Shown: positions 1 to 9,890 of the stretch, piece by piece
How positions within the stretch are numbered: position 1 is the stretch's first letter
Layout: every line of letters begins with the position of its first letter
NCBI RefSeq assembly: GCF_023973825.1
Contig: NC_090118.1
Coordinates: 248,001 to 312,000, forward strand
Length of the DNA: 64,000 nucleotides
Direction: 5' to 3'
Origin: Plasmodium brasilianum
Taxonomy: Eukaryota > Apicomplexa > Aconoidasida > Haemosporida > Plasmodiidae
Translations under genes and position numbers: made by a program
Notes under the pieces: model-generated
Databases searched by the model: none
What the model was told of the DNA's origin: nothing
Seen by the model: the letters and a program-made list of their open reading frames with translations, nothing else

Positions 1-345
1 AGATGTAAATCTAATTTTTCATGCCATTAAAAAAAAAGAAAAAATATATTTTTGATTAAAGAATTACTTTAATTAAACAAAATCGTCAAAATACAAAAAA
101 AAAAAAAAAAAAAGAAAGAAAAAAAGAAAAAGGGAAAAAGAAAAGAAAAAAAAAAGTGTAAGAATCCTATATAATTTTTACCCTTCACACGTTTTGATAT
201 TTTTATAAATTTTACATATTGAGTTTAAAATGAAAATAATTCATTTAGGTTAGCATCATTTTGATGGTTTCATTACATTTCTTATTGTCCTGAACATACC
301 TAATAAAGCAGCAGCTTGTAGCTCTCATAAAATATGCATTCATAT

Positions 346-397
<52 letters not shown>

Positions 398-483
398 TAT
401 ATATGTATATACTTTTCATTTATTACTGATGCAAATGTTTTTCAGAGTAGTAATTTAAAAGAACAATTTAGGCCCTTAGGAAA
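1..483. other. Upstream region of the cis-prenyltransferase gene
   Basis: AT-rich sequence with poly-A and a (TA)n tract at about 342-406. Short frames occur on both strands (256-324 minus; 447-494 plus), but none forms a supported gene. Confidence 0.7.
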
Positions 484-2788
484 ATGGCTCTGAATATGTG
501 CTAGAAAAAAAAAAAAAAAAAAAAAAAGGACTTAATAATATATTTGTTATATACCATTTTAATACTTCAAAAGGTGATATTTATATATATATATATATAT
601 GTCGGTATATATATGTATGTAAATCCTTTCCTTGCTTGTAGAATAGAAAGATTAGTTACTTCGCTGCTAAGGGGACGTATCAATATTAAGCATATATGTA
701 AAAAGGGAAAACATAAAAAGATAAGTGAATATGTGTATTCATATGTGCATAATGTTATATGTATACACAGATGTCTTTGCTTACTTATTCGTTTGTTTTA
801 TTCAAACTTTTCAAGCGATTATTATGGACGGGAATAGAAGGTTTGCAAAGGACAAGGGGATGCACACGTCCTTGGGCCATTACATGGGTTCCAAAACGTT
901 AATTCAAGTTATGCGTACATACTTTTGTGCATTGTGTATTATATATATTTATGTATGTACATATTTAAGTATGTATATATTCATGTATTTACATATTTAT
1001 GCATACACATATTTATTCATACACATATTTTTGCGTACACATATTTTAGCGTACACATATTTTAGCGTACACATATTTTTGCGTACACATATTTATGTAT
1101 ATATATATTTATGTATATATATATTTTTAAAATGTATTTAAATTTCCAAAACAGATGTTTTATGAACATCTGGCAGAATACTCAATTTAACAAAATTTTA
1201 AAAAAATCTTTTCCTTTTCTTTAAAATAGATCATAGAAATATGCGTTAGGTTAAACATAAAAATTTTATCCGTGTTTTCACTATCTTTGCTAAATTATAA
1301 TAGAAGTCCTGAAGAAATACATTTTTTGTTTTACTTAAATTTGCTCATCTTGATTAATGAAGAATTCTTTTTGTAAGCATATGTGCAAATATTATACACG
1401 CCAATAATTACAAAAGTATATAAATGAGCAAATGCGAAATATGTATGCCATAATCTAACGTAGTTTCGTGCAATGTGCATATATGAAGGTTCAAATTGAA
1501 ATGTTAATAAATTCTTCTCTTTTTAGTAATTTTGTAAAAGACCATAAAATACGAATCAAAGTAATTGGAAATCTGTCCTATGTTAATGAGCATTACAGGA
1601 AAATTATACATGATATAGAACAAAAAACGAAAGAATTTGACAAGTAAACTATAATAAGGAAACACTCCATGTGTAATATTTATGATAGTTAAGATAGTTA
1701 TTATAGTTGTGATAGTTACTATAGTTATGATAGTTACTATAGTTATGATAGTTATGCTAGTTGTGATAGTTACGATAATTATACTAATTATGATAGTTTT
1801 TTTCAATTTTATTTTTTTTGTTTCATAATCATATTCCTGCCATAGTATTACATAACAGTAAGCATATTATTTTTTCCTCTTCTATTTTAATTTTTATAGC
1901 TTAACTTTGAATATCTTTTTCTCGTATACCAGTAGAAATGAAATGAGTCTTTGCAAATTTAACCCAAACTTGTATTATGATACATATAAAAATTTACTAC
2001 AAGAACGAAAAATTTGTTATTCTACAATTGCATTAAGAAATACGATAAAAAGGGACATAGGTGAATATGTACAAAGTAGTGCAATAAATGAAACAATTCA
2101 CTCGAAAAAAATTCATGAAATGAAATGTTATTGTGGACAACGTTCTTTCTTAGATGAGGAGCAGTTAAAAATGTAATGAAAAAAAAAAAAAAAAAAAATA
2201 TACTACCTACGCAGACAGAAATGAGAGTTATAATTTTATTCCCTTTTTTTTTTTTTTTTTTTTTTTGCCGTCTCCCTCATATTTGCGTTAATTTCCAATT
2301 CATAATTCTCCTTTTTTTCCGTGCAGAGTTAAATATCATAAAAAATTACTTACAAGTGATTTGCCACCTCCAAATATATTAATACGAACATCTGGGGAGC
2401 AGAGACTGTCAGATTTCATGTTATATCAAGTTGGACGAAAAGCAGAAAAGAACAAAAAGTTATTGCATTGATGTAGAATATAAACATAATCACATAAACG
2501 TATATATTTATATTATATATATATGTATAAACGTTTATGTATGTATTTAGACGTCATTTCAAGCGAATTTGCGTCTATTCATATAAATTTTTATATAATG
2601 CGTACAATGACGAAACGGTGAATTTATTTTCCTTTTTTTTGCAGATTTCAGAATTTACAGAAATTTATTTTATTAATGAGTACTGGCCAGTCTTTAATTT
2701 TTTGCAGTTCATATATGTTATCTTACACTATACCATTTTTCAAACAACTAAATTAGTATTTTCTTACTCAAATCCTTGCCAACATTAG
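484..2788 (+). CDS. Dehydrodolichyl diphosphate synthase (cis-prenyltransferase), 8 exons
   Basis: Adds isopentenyl units in cis to farnesyl diphosphate to make the polyprenyl precursor of dolichol, the lipid carrier for GPI anchors and N-glycans, normally at the ER. My exon model is 484-497, 642-697, 816-907, 1230-1372, 1527-1643, 1900-2172, 2327-2429 and 2645-2788. All junctions are GT-AG and phases agree, giving 313 residues, a usual family length. Visible motifs: SIIMDGNRRFAK with the diphosphate-binding Asp at residue 28, GHYMGSK, SVFSLS...NRSPEE in place of the usual YAFS.EN..R, KVIGNLS, LTLNIFFSYTSRNE, IRTSGEQRLSDF near 252, and EIYFINEYWP. About 50 extra residues lie between the SRNE and RTSGE motifs. 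The first exon (MALN, donor GTGCTA) is the least certain; an ATG at 613 is an alternative start. The donors at 908 and 2430 (GTTATG, GTTGGA) are also weak but are forced by alignment to the family. No C-terminal RxG motif is visible. Confidence 0.88.
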
Positions 2789-3359
2789 TTTTAGTTCTTT
2801 TTCCCCTTCTTTTTTATGTACTTAATAAAATTTTTTTTTTTTCAAAAAACAACTTTCTTTTTTTTTGTGCCTCATTAAATAGCACTTTTTATTTAAAATC
2901 TTCTACAGGTTTTCCCTTTCATTGGAGAATGAAAATTTCACATGCATAAACGTGGAATGAACATATTCCAGAAAAAGCAGGATAGTTTATTTTTGCTCAT
3001 TTTAAGACAGCACAAAAACAAAATTACAAAAAAAAAAATAAAGCATTCATTTATATATACACATATGTACTAAATATACACATATGCACATACATTTTAT
3101 ATAAAAAAATTCATGGAACAATAATAGGAAAAAGAAAATTAAAGATTTATAAAATGGAATAAATCGTGGGTTACTATTACGCATTTGGTAATTAAAATTT
3201 TGAATGTACACAGAAAAATGTATGAAGGTTATAGAGATAGAAAAAAAAAAAAAAAAAAATGTATATACATGTAAATATTCTGAACCGTTCATACATTTTT
3301 TTTTTATCTTTTCATTTTTTATCTTTTCATTTTTTATCTTCTCGTTTTTTTCCCCTTTT
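2789..3359. other. Convergent intergenic region (3' UTRs)
   Basis: The 570 bp between the convergent cis-prenyltransferase and SPRY genes hold only A/T homopolymers and a short ATTTTTTATCTTTTC repeat at 3296-3345. Nothing else is seen. Confidence 0.75.
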
Positions 3360-4940
3360 TCACAAAATAATTGGCGGTTCCATAAATATACACGGGACAT
3401 AGTCATTTAAATGAATGTACGTAAAATGTGGCCCTAAATTAATTCGCGCACATGCGCCCATATATAAGCTAACAGAGGGATGATAAAACCCTTCATATAT
3501 ATCAAAAAAAGCATTTTTTTTTATTTGTCCATTTAAGGAAAAAAATATAGACGAACCATAATTCTTTTTTAAAGCAGGTGGGTGCTTTGGATCGCATAAA
3601 ATACCATTTTGCAAATATTCATATAATTTTTTATCTGATCTTGGATCAAAATTGTAACTATTTTTATTTTTTAAATTTAAATAACACCCAATTATATCAC
3701 CCACTTTAATTGGATCCATACAATCATAACTTATGGAGCTATTAAATATTCTCCCATTTTTACTATTAACACAATAGCTATATTTATCTGTTCCTATGGG
3801 ATAATCATACCTCATATATCTACACGCAAAACCTACTCTTATATGTGGATTTATTTTTATTATTTTATCTTTATAACCTAAGAAATTAAAATTTTGTACA
3901 GGCTTTTCAATTTTTATTTCATAATACCATTTACCAATATCTGCACCATTATTCACAAAAACACTTGACCATCCTTTATCTCCATAACATGTGAGTTTGT
4001 CATTACTTAAGTTTATACAACTATCTTTATATTTCGTTGAAAAGGTTACATTGTTTTTACTTCTATAATTCCTATAATCAATAAAATATTTAACATTATC
4101 CTTTTTCTTATGACTTACCTCGGATTGGACATAAGCCCCTTTGTTTTTATTCCCCTCTTTTATTTTTTTATTCTCTTTAATATCGTTGTTTAACTTTTCA
4201 TTTTCACAAAATCTGCTTTTTTCTAATTCTTTAATTTCCTCCTCACTGTTTATATCATTCTCACCAGGGACTTCTTTATATATAGCAATTTTAATAACAT
4301 CATCAGCCTTCTTTTCATCATTTTTATTAATGTCTTTTTTGGTGCTTTGCCCTATTTCAAATTTGTTCTGTACCTCTTTTACTTCTGTAGTAGTATTCTT
4401 CCCATTTTTTGTATCATCATCTGTTTCTTTTCCTTTGTTTATGATTAAATTGGTGCTATATTCGTCTGGGATGGGATCCACTTTATCAAGTTCGGTATTT
4501 GTTTTTTCCGTTTTCTCTGTTTTTTCTGATGTTTCTGTTGTTTCTTTGTTTTTTATAATTTCCCCATTTTTTTCTTCCTGTTTATTTCTGTCATTATTAT
4601 TCAGATTCACATAGTACCCAACGGTTTCATCATTTTCATCGTTTTCATCGTTTTCATCATTTTCATCGTTTTCATCGTTTTCATCATTTTCATCGTTTTC
4701 CGTATTTTTGCTCCCTCTCTTAACTTTTGTTTCCTCCCCTTTTGCTTCAATTTTTCTCTTTTTATTACACTTACTACCTGAATTTAATACATTTATACTG
4801 TTTTTTATATAACAATTTTTCCTTAATTTTGTACTGTCTGAAGAATTTTCTGCAGTCAATAATACTTTTTCCTTTTCACCTGAATCAGTATCATAAGGAC
4901 TACTCTTTTCCATTTCAAAACGCTGCTCCGATTTTCCCAT
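3360..4940 (-). CDS. SPRY-domain protein, ASH2-like (COMPASS/MLL-type complex subunit candidate)
   Basis: A 526-residue single-exon frame with ATG at 4940. Residues 1 to about 285 are charged low complexity, including an Asn-Asp-Glu repeat and TEKTEKT. Residues about 290-515 form a SPRY domain: GWSSVFVNNGADIGKWYYEI, then VGFACRYMRYDYPIGTDKYS, a GRIFNSSISYD stretch, VGDIIGCYLNL, SSIFFSLNGQ, and IYEGFYHPSVSLYMGACARI before NLGP. The order and spacing match the SPRY domain of ASH2L/Bre2, including P.G.DKYSY, GD.IGC, FF..NG and FEG.Y.P..SLY. In other eukaryotes ASH2 stimulates histone H3K4 methylation within SET1/MLL complexes in the nucleus. The PHD and winged-helix parts of animal ASH2L are not seen, so the role is inferred from the SPRY domain alone. 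It converges with the cis-prenyltransferase gene and diverges from the hydrolase gene. Confidence 0.83.
   Translation of the reverse strand: MGKSEQRFEMEKSSPYDTDSGEKEKVLLTAENSSDSTKLRKNCYIKNSINVLNSGSKCNKKRKIEAKGEETKVKRGSKNTENDENDENDENDENDENDENDENDETVGYYVNLNNNDRNKQEEKNGEIIKNKETTETSEKTEKTEKTNTELDKVDPIPDEYSTNLIINKGKETDDDTKNGKNTTTEVKEVQNKFEIGQSTKKDINKNDEKKADDVIKIAIYKEVPGENDINSEEEIKELEKSRFCENEKLNNDIKENKKIKEGNKNKGAYVQSEVSHKKKDNVKYFIDYRNYRSKNNVTFSTKYKDSCINLSNDKLTCYGDKGWSSVFVNNGADIGKWYYEIKIEKPVQNFNFLGYKDKIIKINPHIRVGFACRYMRYDYPIGTDKYSYCVNSKNGRIFNSSISYDCMDPIKVGDIIGCYLNLKNKNSYNFDPRSDKKLYEYLQNGILCDPKHPPALKKNYGSSIFFSLNGQIKKNAFFDIYEGFYHPSVSLYMGACARINLGPHFTYIHLNDYVPCIFMEPPIIL
4621..4704 (-). repeat. 9-bp tandem repeat coding Asn-Asp-Glu
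   Basis: Eight to nine tandem copies of a 9-bp unit (TTTTCATCR on the + strand) encode an Asn-Asp-Glu run in the disordered N-terminal half of the SPRY protein. It stays in frame and lies outside the SPRY fold. Confidence 0.9.
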
Positions 4941-6697
4941 TTCTTTGTTTATTTCACTATTATTCCTTTTCTCTACGTTGTCAAGACTTATAATACCACC
5001 TCAATTTAAAAATTTTTATGTGTCAACTTTTTTTTTTTTTTTTTATTCTAATCATTATTAATATAATTAATTAATATAGCATTATACTTTTAACTGTTCC
5101 TTTTCGTATATAATTCACATGTGTTAAAATGAGCAAATTTTCCTAAAACATAATTTAGCATTATTTTTTATTTTATTATAATTTTCTTGTTCATTTAATT
5201 TTTTGCAATAATTATTATTCCTTCAGTTTTTGAAGTAATCACTTCTTAATGTTATTACAATGTTATATATTATTCCTTAAAAAAAATTCTTTATAATGTG
5301 TTCTCTTTTTTCCAATCGTTTACATGAGGTTTATCATCATTCATATTTATGTATATATATAAATATTATGTACACGTCCTATTTATACATACCATAAATT
5401 ACTCAAAAAAAATTAATACATAATACATGGAAATGTCAAAATTGTCAAATTTTTACCATTAATTTTTTTTTTTTTTTTGTCATTTTAAGAATAAGCGTAA
5501 ATTAAAATATGGATAATGGGAATACAAAAAAATGTATTATTATTATTAGCATATATATGTATTATAAACGCATTTTATATATGAGTACTTTCTAATGTAC
5601 ATATACGTAATGAAAATATCTACAGTTTGAATTTTTTTAAAAAAGAAAAAAAATCAATGAATAACTTCCCTGTGAACGTAAAAATGAATTTTCACATTTA
5701 AATTAGAATGTTTACATATATAAAAAAAGATTAAACACAAAAATGTTTTCTTTTCTTTTCTTTTTTTTTTCCCCTTAAATTTCCGAAACGTCCGTTTTGG
5801 TTAAATTTATATTTATTTTATTTCTTTTTTTTTTCCTTCAAAAGTCGAGTAATTATATATTACCTCATAATTAATTGTAGTTTTATTTAGCACAAACATA
5901 TTCGTCGAATAGAATTTTATAAACGTAATTGATGATAAAATACTTTTTACGATTAGTATAATTAAATAATGATTTAAAATTTTTATAGTTTATAATACAT
6001 ATATATATATATATCATAAACCGAATTAAAGGCATGTAGTATCAATTCCTCATAAGTCAGCAAATCGTTTTGCCTTCACTTTATGAACGCAATTTACGAA
6101 GCCAGAAATTTATTGAAGTTTTTTTGCAAAGTTTGCTGTATTATATAATTCATCATTTTATCGTTTTTTAGTTTTAGCTTTTTATTGTTTTATTATTTTA
6201 TCATTTCATTATTTCATCATTTCGCTATTTCATTTTATCATTTTTCCCTTTTTTTTTTTTTTTTGATTTTTACCTTATTCTTTTTTATTCTTATAATTTT
6301 GGGGTTAGCAAATTTCTAGTGATTTAAGATTTAATTCATTTTAAGCTTTTTTGCTTCTCTCATTATTGTTTTAATTTATTCCTCTTTTTATTTTTCGATT
6401 GCACTTTTTATAAACATACGTTGCATTTAAGGAAATTTCCACTCCAAATATTTTCCTACGGATTGACATTATGTTCAGGTATTTTCGCTATATATCAAAT
6501 TTTAAGAACAGATGGTAAATACGTTTGATATATGCAGCTATATATTATTTAATTAAATTCACTACTTGTAAAAACGAAGAATATTATTTGAAAAGATAAA
6601 AAGCTATATATATGCTGTTTAGATATAACCTGACTTTTTATTTTGGAACATGAATACATCATCTTAATGTAAGGAAAGAGGGTTTGGTCAAATTATA

Positions 6698-6728
<31 letters not shown>

Positions 6729-7342
6729 CACAGGAAAGAGAAAGAAAAATAGGAAGAATAAGAAAAAGAAGTTTATTCTGTACAGTTAGCTTATATTTAG
6801 TACATATTAAAAAAAAGAAAAAGCAAATTAAATAAGTGTATATATTATAAATATTTGAAAATTTAGCTCTTTTTTCTCAGTATTTTATTTTTTTTTTTTT
6901 ATGTCTTGTCTTATATCGTAAATGGATATTATTTATTCTGCTTATTTTGTTTTATATATTTAAAATATTCAATTTAGGTTAACAGCACTTTTATGTTTGT
7001 TAATATTTATATAGTAAGTTGAACTCCTACGTCTTTTTGTTTTTGATGTGTTTGTAAATTTGTTATCTATTTATTCCATAATAAGCTGTTTGAACATATA
7101 TAATAGAGTATTTATGTTTAAGCACAAATAATATAAATATGGGCATATAAATACATGGAAACAATTGCAAGCATAAAACAGAATAACGTAGACTTTGAAC
7201 GATATTCATGACACAATTTTGAAGGCTGGAAATTGAGGGGAAGAACGGAAGGGAAAAGTAAAAAAAAATAATTGAAGGAGTTGAAGTGAAGGAGTAGAAG
7301 GTAAATTGTTAATGGAATAGAGGTTAAAGCGGGTCTCGAAAA
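4941..7342. promoter_or_regulatory. Divergent 5' region of the SPRY and hydrolase genes
   Basis: A 2.4-kb AT-rich spacer between two divergent starts, so it should contain both promoters and 5' UTRs. It holds poly-T/poly-A runs, including about 29 A at 6702-6728, and a TTTATCATTTCATTATTTCATC-like degenerate stretch near 6180-6245. No motif could be assigned and no coding exon was recognised. Confidence 0.55.
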
Positions 7343-9460
7343 ATGAAGAGTGAACAGGTGATAGATGAGGAGTTGATGGATGAACGGATGAGCGATGAAA
7401 GAGGCGCAAATAAATGTGTAAAGGAAAATGGAGAGGAAAAAAAAAAAGTAGAACATCATAAAGATAAAATATATGAAGAGAGTGAAATACCCTTAGCAGA
7501 TCAGTTAGGCTATAAAAATGTAGAAATAACATATAACAAGAGTTGGAACAGAAACGGGGAAGAATACACTATGAAAGATGAAGGGATGAAGTGGAAAAGT
7601 GAGGCATCATTTAGCGAAGATGGCATAATAAAAAAAATAAAAGAAAGTAAAGAAAAAGTGGAGGAGAAGGATGACAAAGTGAATATAATAAAATTAAAAA
7701 AAAAAAAAAAAAAGGAATATAATATTCTAGGGACTAGTAGTAAAAACGTGAATATGATAAAAATAAATGAGCAAGAAAAAAAGAATACTTTTATGCTTTT
7801 TCCAAGTGACGAAAATGGTAAAGACTTGGAGAATAAGAACATCACCTCCTTACTAAACGAAATAACAACAACTGAAAAGGAGGATCATCATGATAAGAAG
7901 AAGAAGAAAGAAAAAAAATTAAAAGAAAAGGATGTAAATTTTTCGGAAAAAATTGAAATAATAGAAAGAGAAAATCATGAAGAAGAAAAATTGGAAGTGT
8001 GTGATAGTAAAAAGAAGGTGCGTAGAAAATATTTAACTGCTTTAAAATGCATAATTAGCTCAAGGGATGATGGAAAAAGTTATCCAGTTTGTTCTTGTAA
8101 TGATGAAATCGGTCCCTTGGATCATTCATGTAGCAATGAAAACAATACCATCATATCATCAACAATAAGCATAAATGAAAGGATGTGTAGCAGAGATGAA
8201 GGAGGAAGAAAGAGTGAAAAAAGTAGGAGAAAAGAAAAATGGAGTTTAAAGCATAGAATAATACAAAGGTACAAAAAAAAAAGTAGTTGTTTTAATGATG
8301 ATCAAGATGATGCTCATGAAAATGAAAAGGAGAAATATCACACAAAGGAAAGGAAGGAAGGTGAACAACTAGAAGGTGAAGAAAGAACAAATGAGGAAGA
8401 AAAATTCATTACGTATAAAGTTCCAAGATATTTGAGGAAGAAAAATATTAAATGCCCTTTTGTATATAGAAAAGTTTTTTATGGGAAATATGGAATAGTA
8501 AATTATGACTTAAAGGGAAGAAGTAAAGGAACATTGGTTATAACATTTCATGGATTAAATGGAACAAATTTAACATTTTTGGAAATACAAAAAATGTTAA
8601 TAAAATACAAATTTCAAGTACTTAACTTTGATTTATATGGACATGGATTATCAGCTTGTCCGAAATATAATCATAGAAAAAGAACATATGGTATAGATTT
8701 TTTTTTATCACAAACAGAAGAATTGTTAAATCATTTAAAACTGTTACATAAAGATTTTTACTTGATAGGTTTTTCAATGGGTTGTGTTATTGCTACAAGT
8801 TTTGCAAAAAAGTATATCAAACAAGTAAAGAAAATTATTTTAATTTCTCCTGTTGGGGTTTTAGAAAAAAAACCGTTTGTATTGAAAATATTAAAAATGT
8901 TCCCCTTCCTAATTAATATTTCTTCTTTTTTCATGTTACCGTGTTTTATAAAAAAGAAGAGATTCAAAAACAGAGGTTCTAAATATAATAATTTTAAAAA
9001 CAGTACCTTGAAAAATAATGATTCAAAAAATAATGATATAACAAATAGTGATTCTTCAGACTATTTATATAATAGGATAATGTGGCAAGTATTTGTAAAG
9101 AAAAATATTACGCATTCTATACTAGGATGTATTAACAATTTAAAAATGTGGAGTGCTCATGACATTTTTAAGGAGGTTGGTCTTAATCATTTACCAGTTT
9201 TAATATTATGTGGTGAGAAGGATAATATTTGTAATGTTCATGTTTTTAAAAATACGTCCAAATTTTTTAATAATTGTCATCTAATTATATTTAAAAATGC
9301 TTCTCATCTAGTTCTAGTAGAAAAAATGCAAGAGATTAATTCATGTGTACTCACTTTTTTTCGCTTTCCAAATAATGCTGATTTAAAGTCTTTTCATCAT
9401 ATGTTCCCCGTTGATAAAGTAGGTAATTCAGTTCTTTACGAAAAGGCCAACCTTTTTTGA
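7343..9460 (+). CDS. Alpha/beta hydrolase (serine hydrolase, S33/lysophospholipase-like)
   Basis: A single-exon frame of 705 residues. Residues 1 to about 365 are Lys/Glu-rich low complexity, including a poly-Lys run coded by about 17 A. The hydrolase fold follows: LVITFHGLNGTN near 398 with the HG oxyanion motif, FDLYGHGLS, nucleophile elbow GFSMGC with Ser478, LCGEKDN with Asp627, and NASHLVLVEK with His655. All three catalytic positions are present and correctly ordered, so an active esterase, lipase or peptidase is expected. The substrate cannot be read from sequence. A hydrophobic stretch at about 515-535 (MFPFLINISSFFMLP) followed by an Asn/Lys/Ser insert replaces the usual cap region and could dock on membrane. 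No clear signal peptide is seen. The ATG at 7343 is chosen because it opens the longest frame; the 5' region is shared with the divergent SPRY gene. Confidence 0.88.
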   Translation: MKSEQVIDEELMDERMSDERGANKCVKENGEEKKKVEHHKDKIYEESEIPLADQLGYKNVEITYNKSWNRNGEEYTMKDEGMKWKSEASFSEDGIIKKIKESKEKVEEKDDKVNIIKLKKKKKKEYNILGTSSKNVNMIKINEQEKKNTFMLFPSDENGKDLENKNITSLLNEITTTEKEDHHDKKKKKEKKLKEKDVNFSEKIEIIERENHEEEKLEVCDSKKKVRRKYLTALKCIISSRDDGKSYPVCSCNDEIGPLDHSCSNENNTIISSTISINERMCSRDEGGRKSEKSRRKEKWSLKHRIIQRYKKKSSCFNDDQDDAHENEKEKYHTKERKEGEQLEGEERTNEEEKFITYKVPRYLRKKNIKCPFVYRKVFYGKYGIVNYDLKGRSKGTLVITFHGLNGTNLTFLEIQKMLIKYKFQVLNFDLYGHGLSACPKYNHRKRTYGIDFFLSQTEELLNHLKLLHKDFYLIGFSMGCVIATSFAKKYIKQVKKIILISPVGVLEKKPFVLKILKMFPFLINISSFFMLPCFIKKKRFKNRGSKYNNFKNSTLKNNDSKNNDITNSDSSDYLYNRIMWQVFVKKNITHSILGCINNLKMWSAHDIFKEVGLNHLPVLILCGEKDNICNVHVFKNTSKFFNNCHLIIFKNASHLVLVEKMQEINSCVLTFFRFPNNADLKSFHHMFPVDKVGNSVLYEKANLF

Positions 9461-9597
9461 GTACTTTTATGCATCATCCGAATAATAGGAAAAGCTGAAC
9501 TTTATAACTTGTTAGAAGCGAAAATAGTTACTTCGTCGTTGTTCGCGTGCAAGGTGTACACCAGGAATACGTGAAGATTGTAATATTCAAAAAAGGT

Positions 9598-9890
9598 GAA
9601 GAAAGGGGGGAAATGAGGAAAAATGAGGAAAAATGGGAAAAAATGAGGAAAAATGGGAAAAAATGAGGGAAAATAGGGAAAAATGGGAAAAAATGAGGAA
9701 AAATGGGAAAAAATGAGGAAAAATGGGAAAAAATGAGGAAAAATGGGAAAAAATGAGGAAAAATGGGAAAAAATGAGGGAAAATAGGGAAAAATGGGAAA
9801 AAATGAGGAAAAATGAGGAAAAATGAGGAAAAATGAGGAAAAATGAGGAAAAATGGGAAAAAATGAGGAAAAATAAGGAACAAAGCAGAA
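9598..9890 (+). repeat. Purine-rich 20-bp minisatellite downstream of the hydrolase
   Basis: About 290 bp of tandem units close to GAGGAAAAATGGGAAAAAAT, with some half-units repeated. The + strand has virtually no C and very few T, a strong strand asymmetry. It begins about 140 bp after the hydrolase stop, so it probably lies in or just beyond the 3' UTR. The long open frame on the minus strand (Phe/Pro/His/Ile only) is a by-product of the repeat. Confidence 0.93.

Noticed and set aside
5000..7300. Possible centromere-like AT-rich block
   Set aside because: It is AT-rich but not longer or more extreme than other spacers here, and lacks the ~2-kb near-pure AT repeat core expected of a Plasmodium centromere.
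9587..9883. 98-codon minus-strand frame of Phe-Pro-His-Phe-Leu-Ile repeats
   Set aside because: Complement of the purine minisatellite; no start context and no diverse composition.
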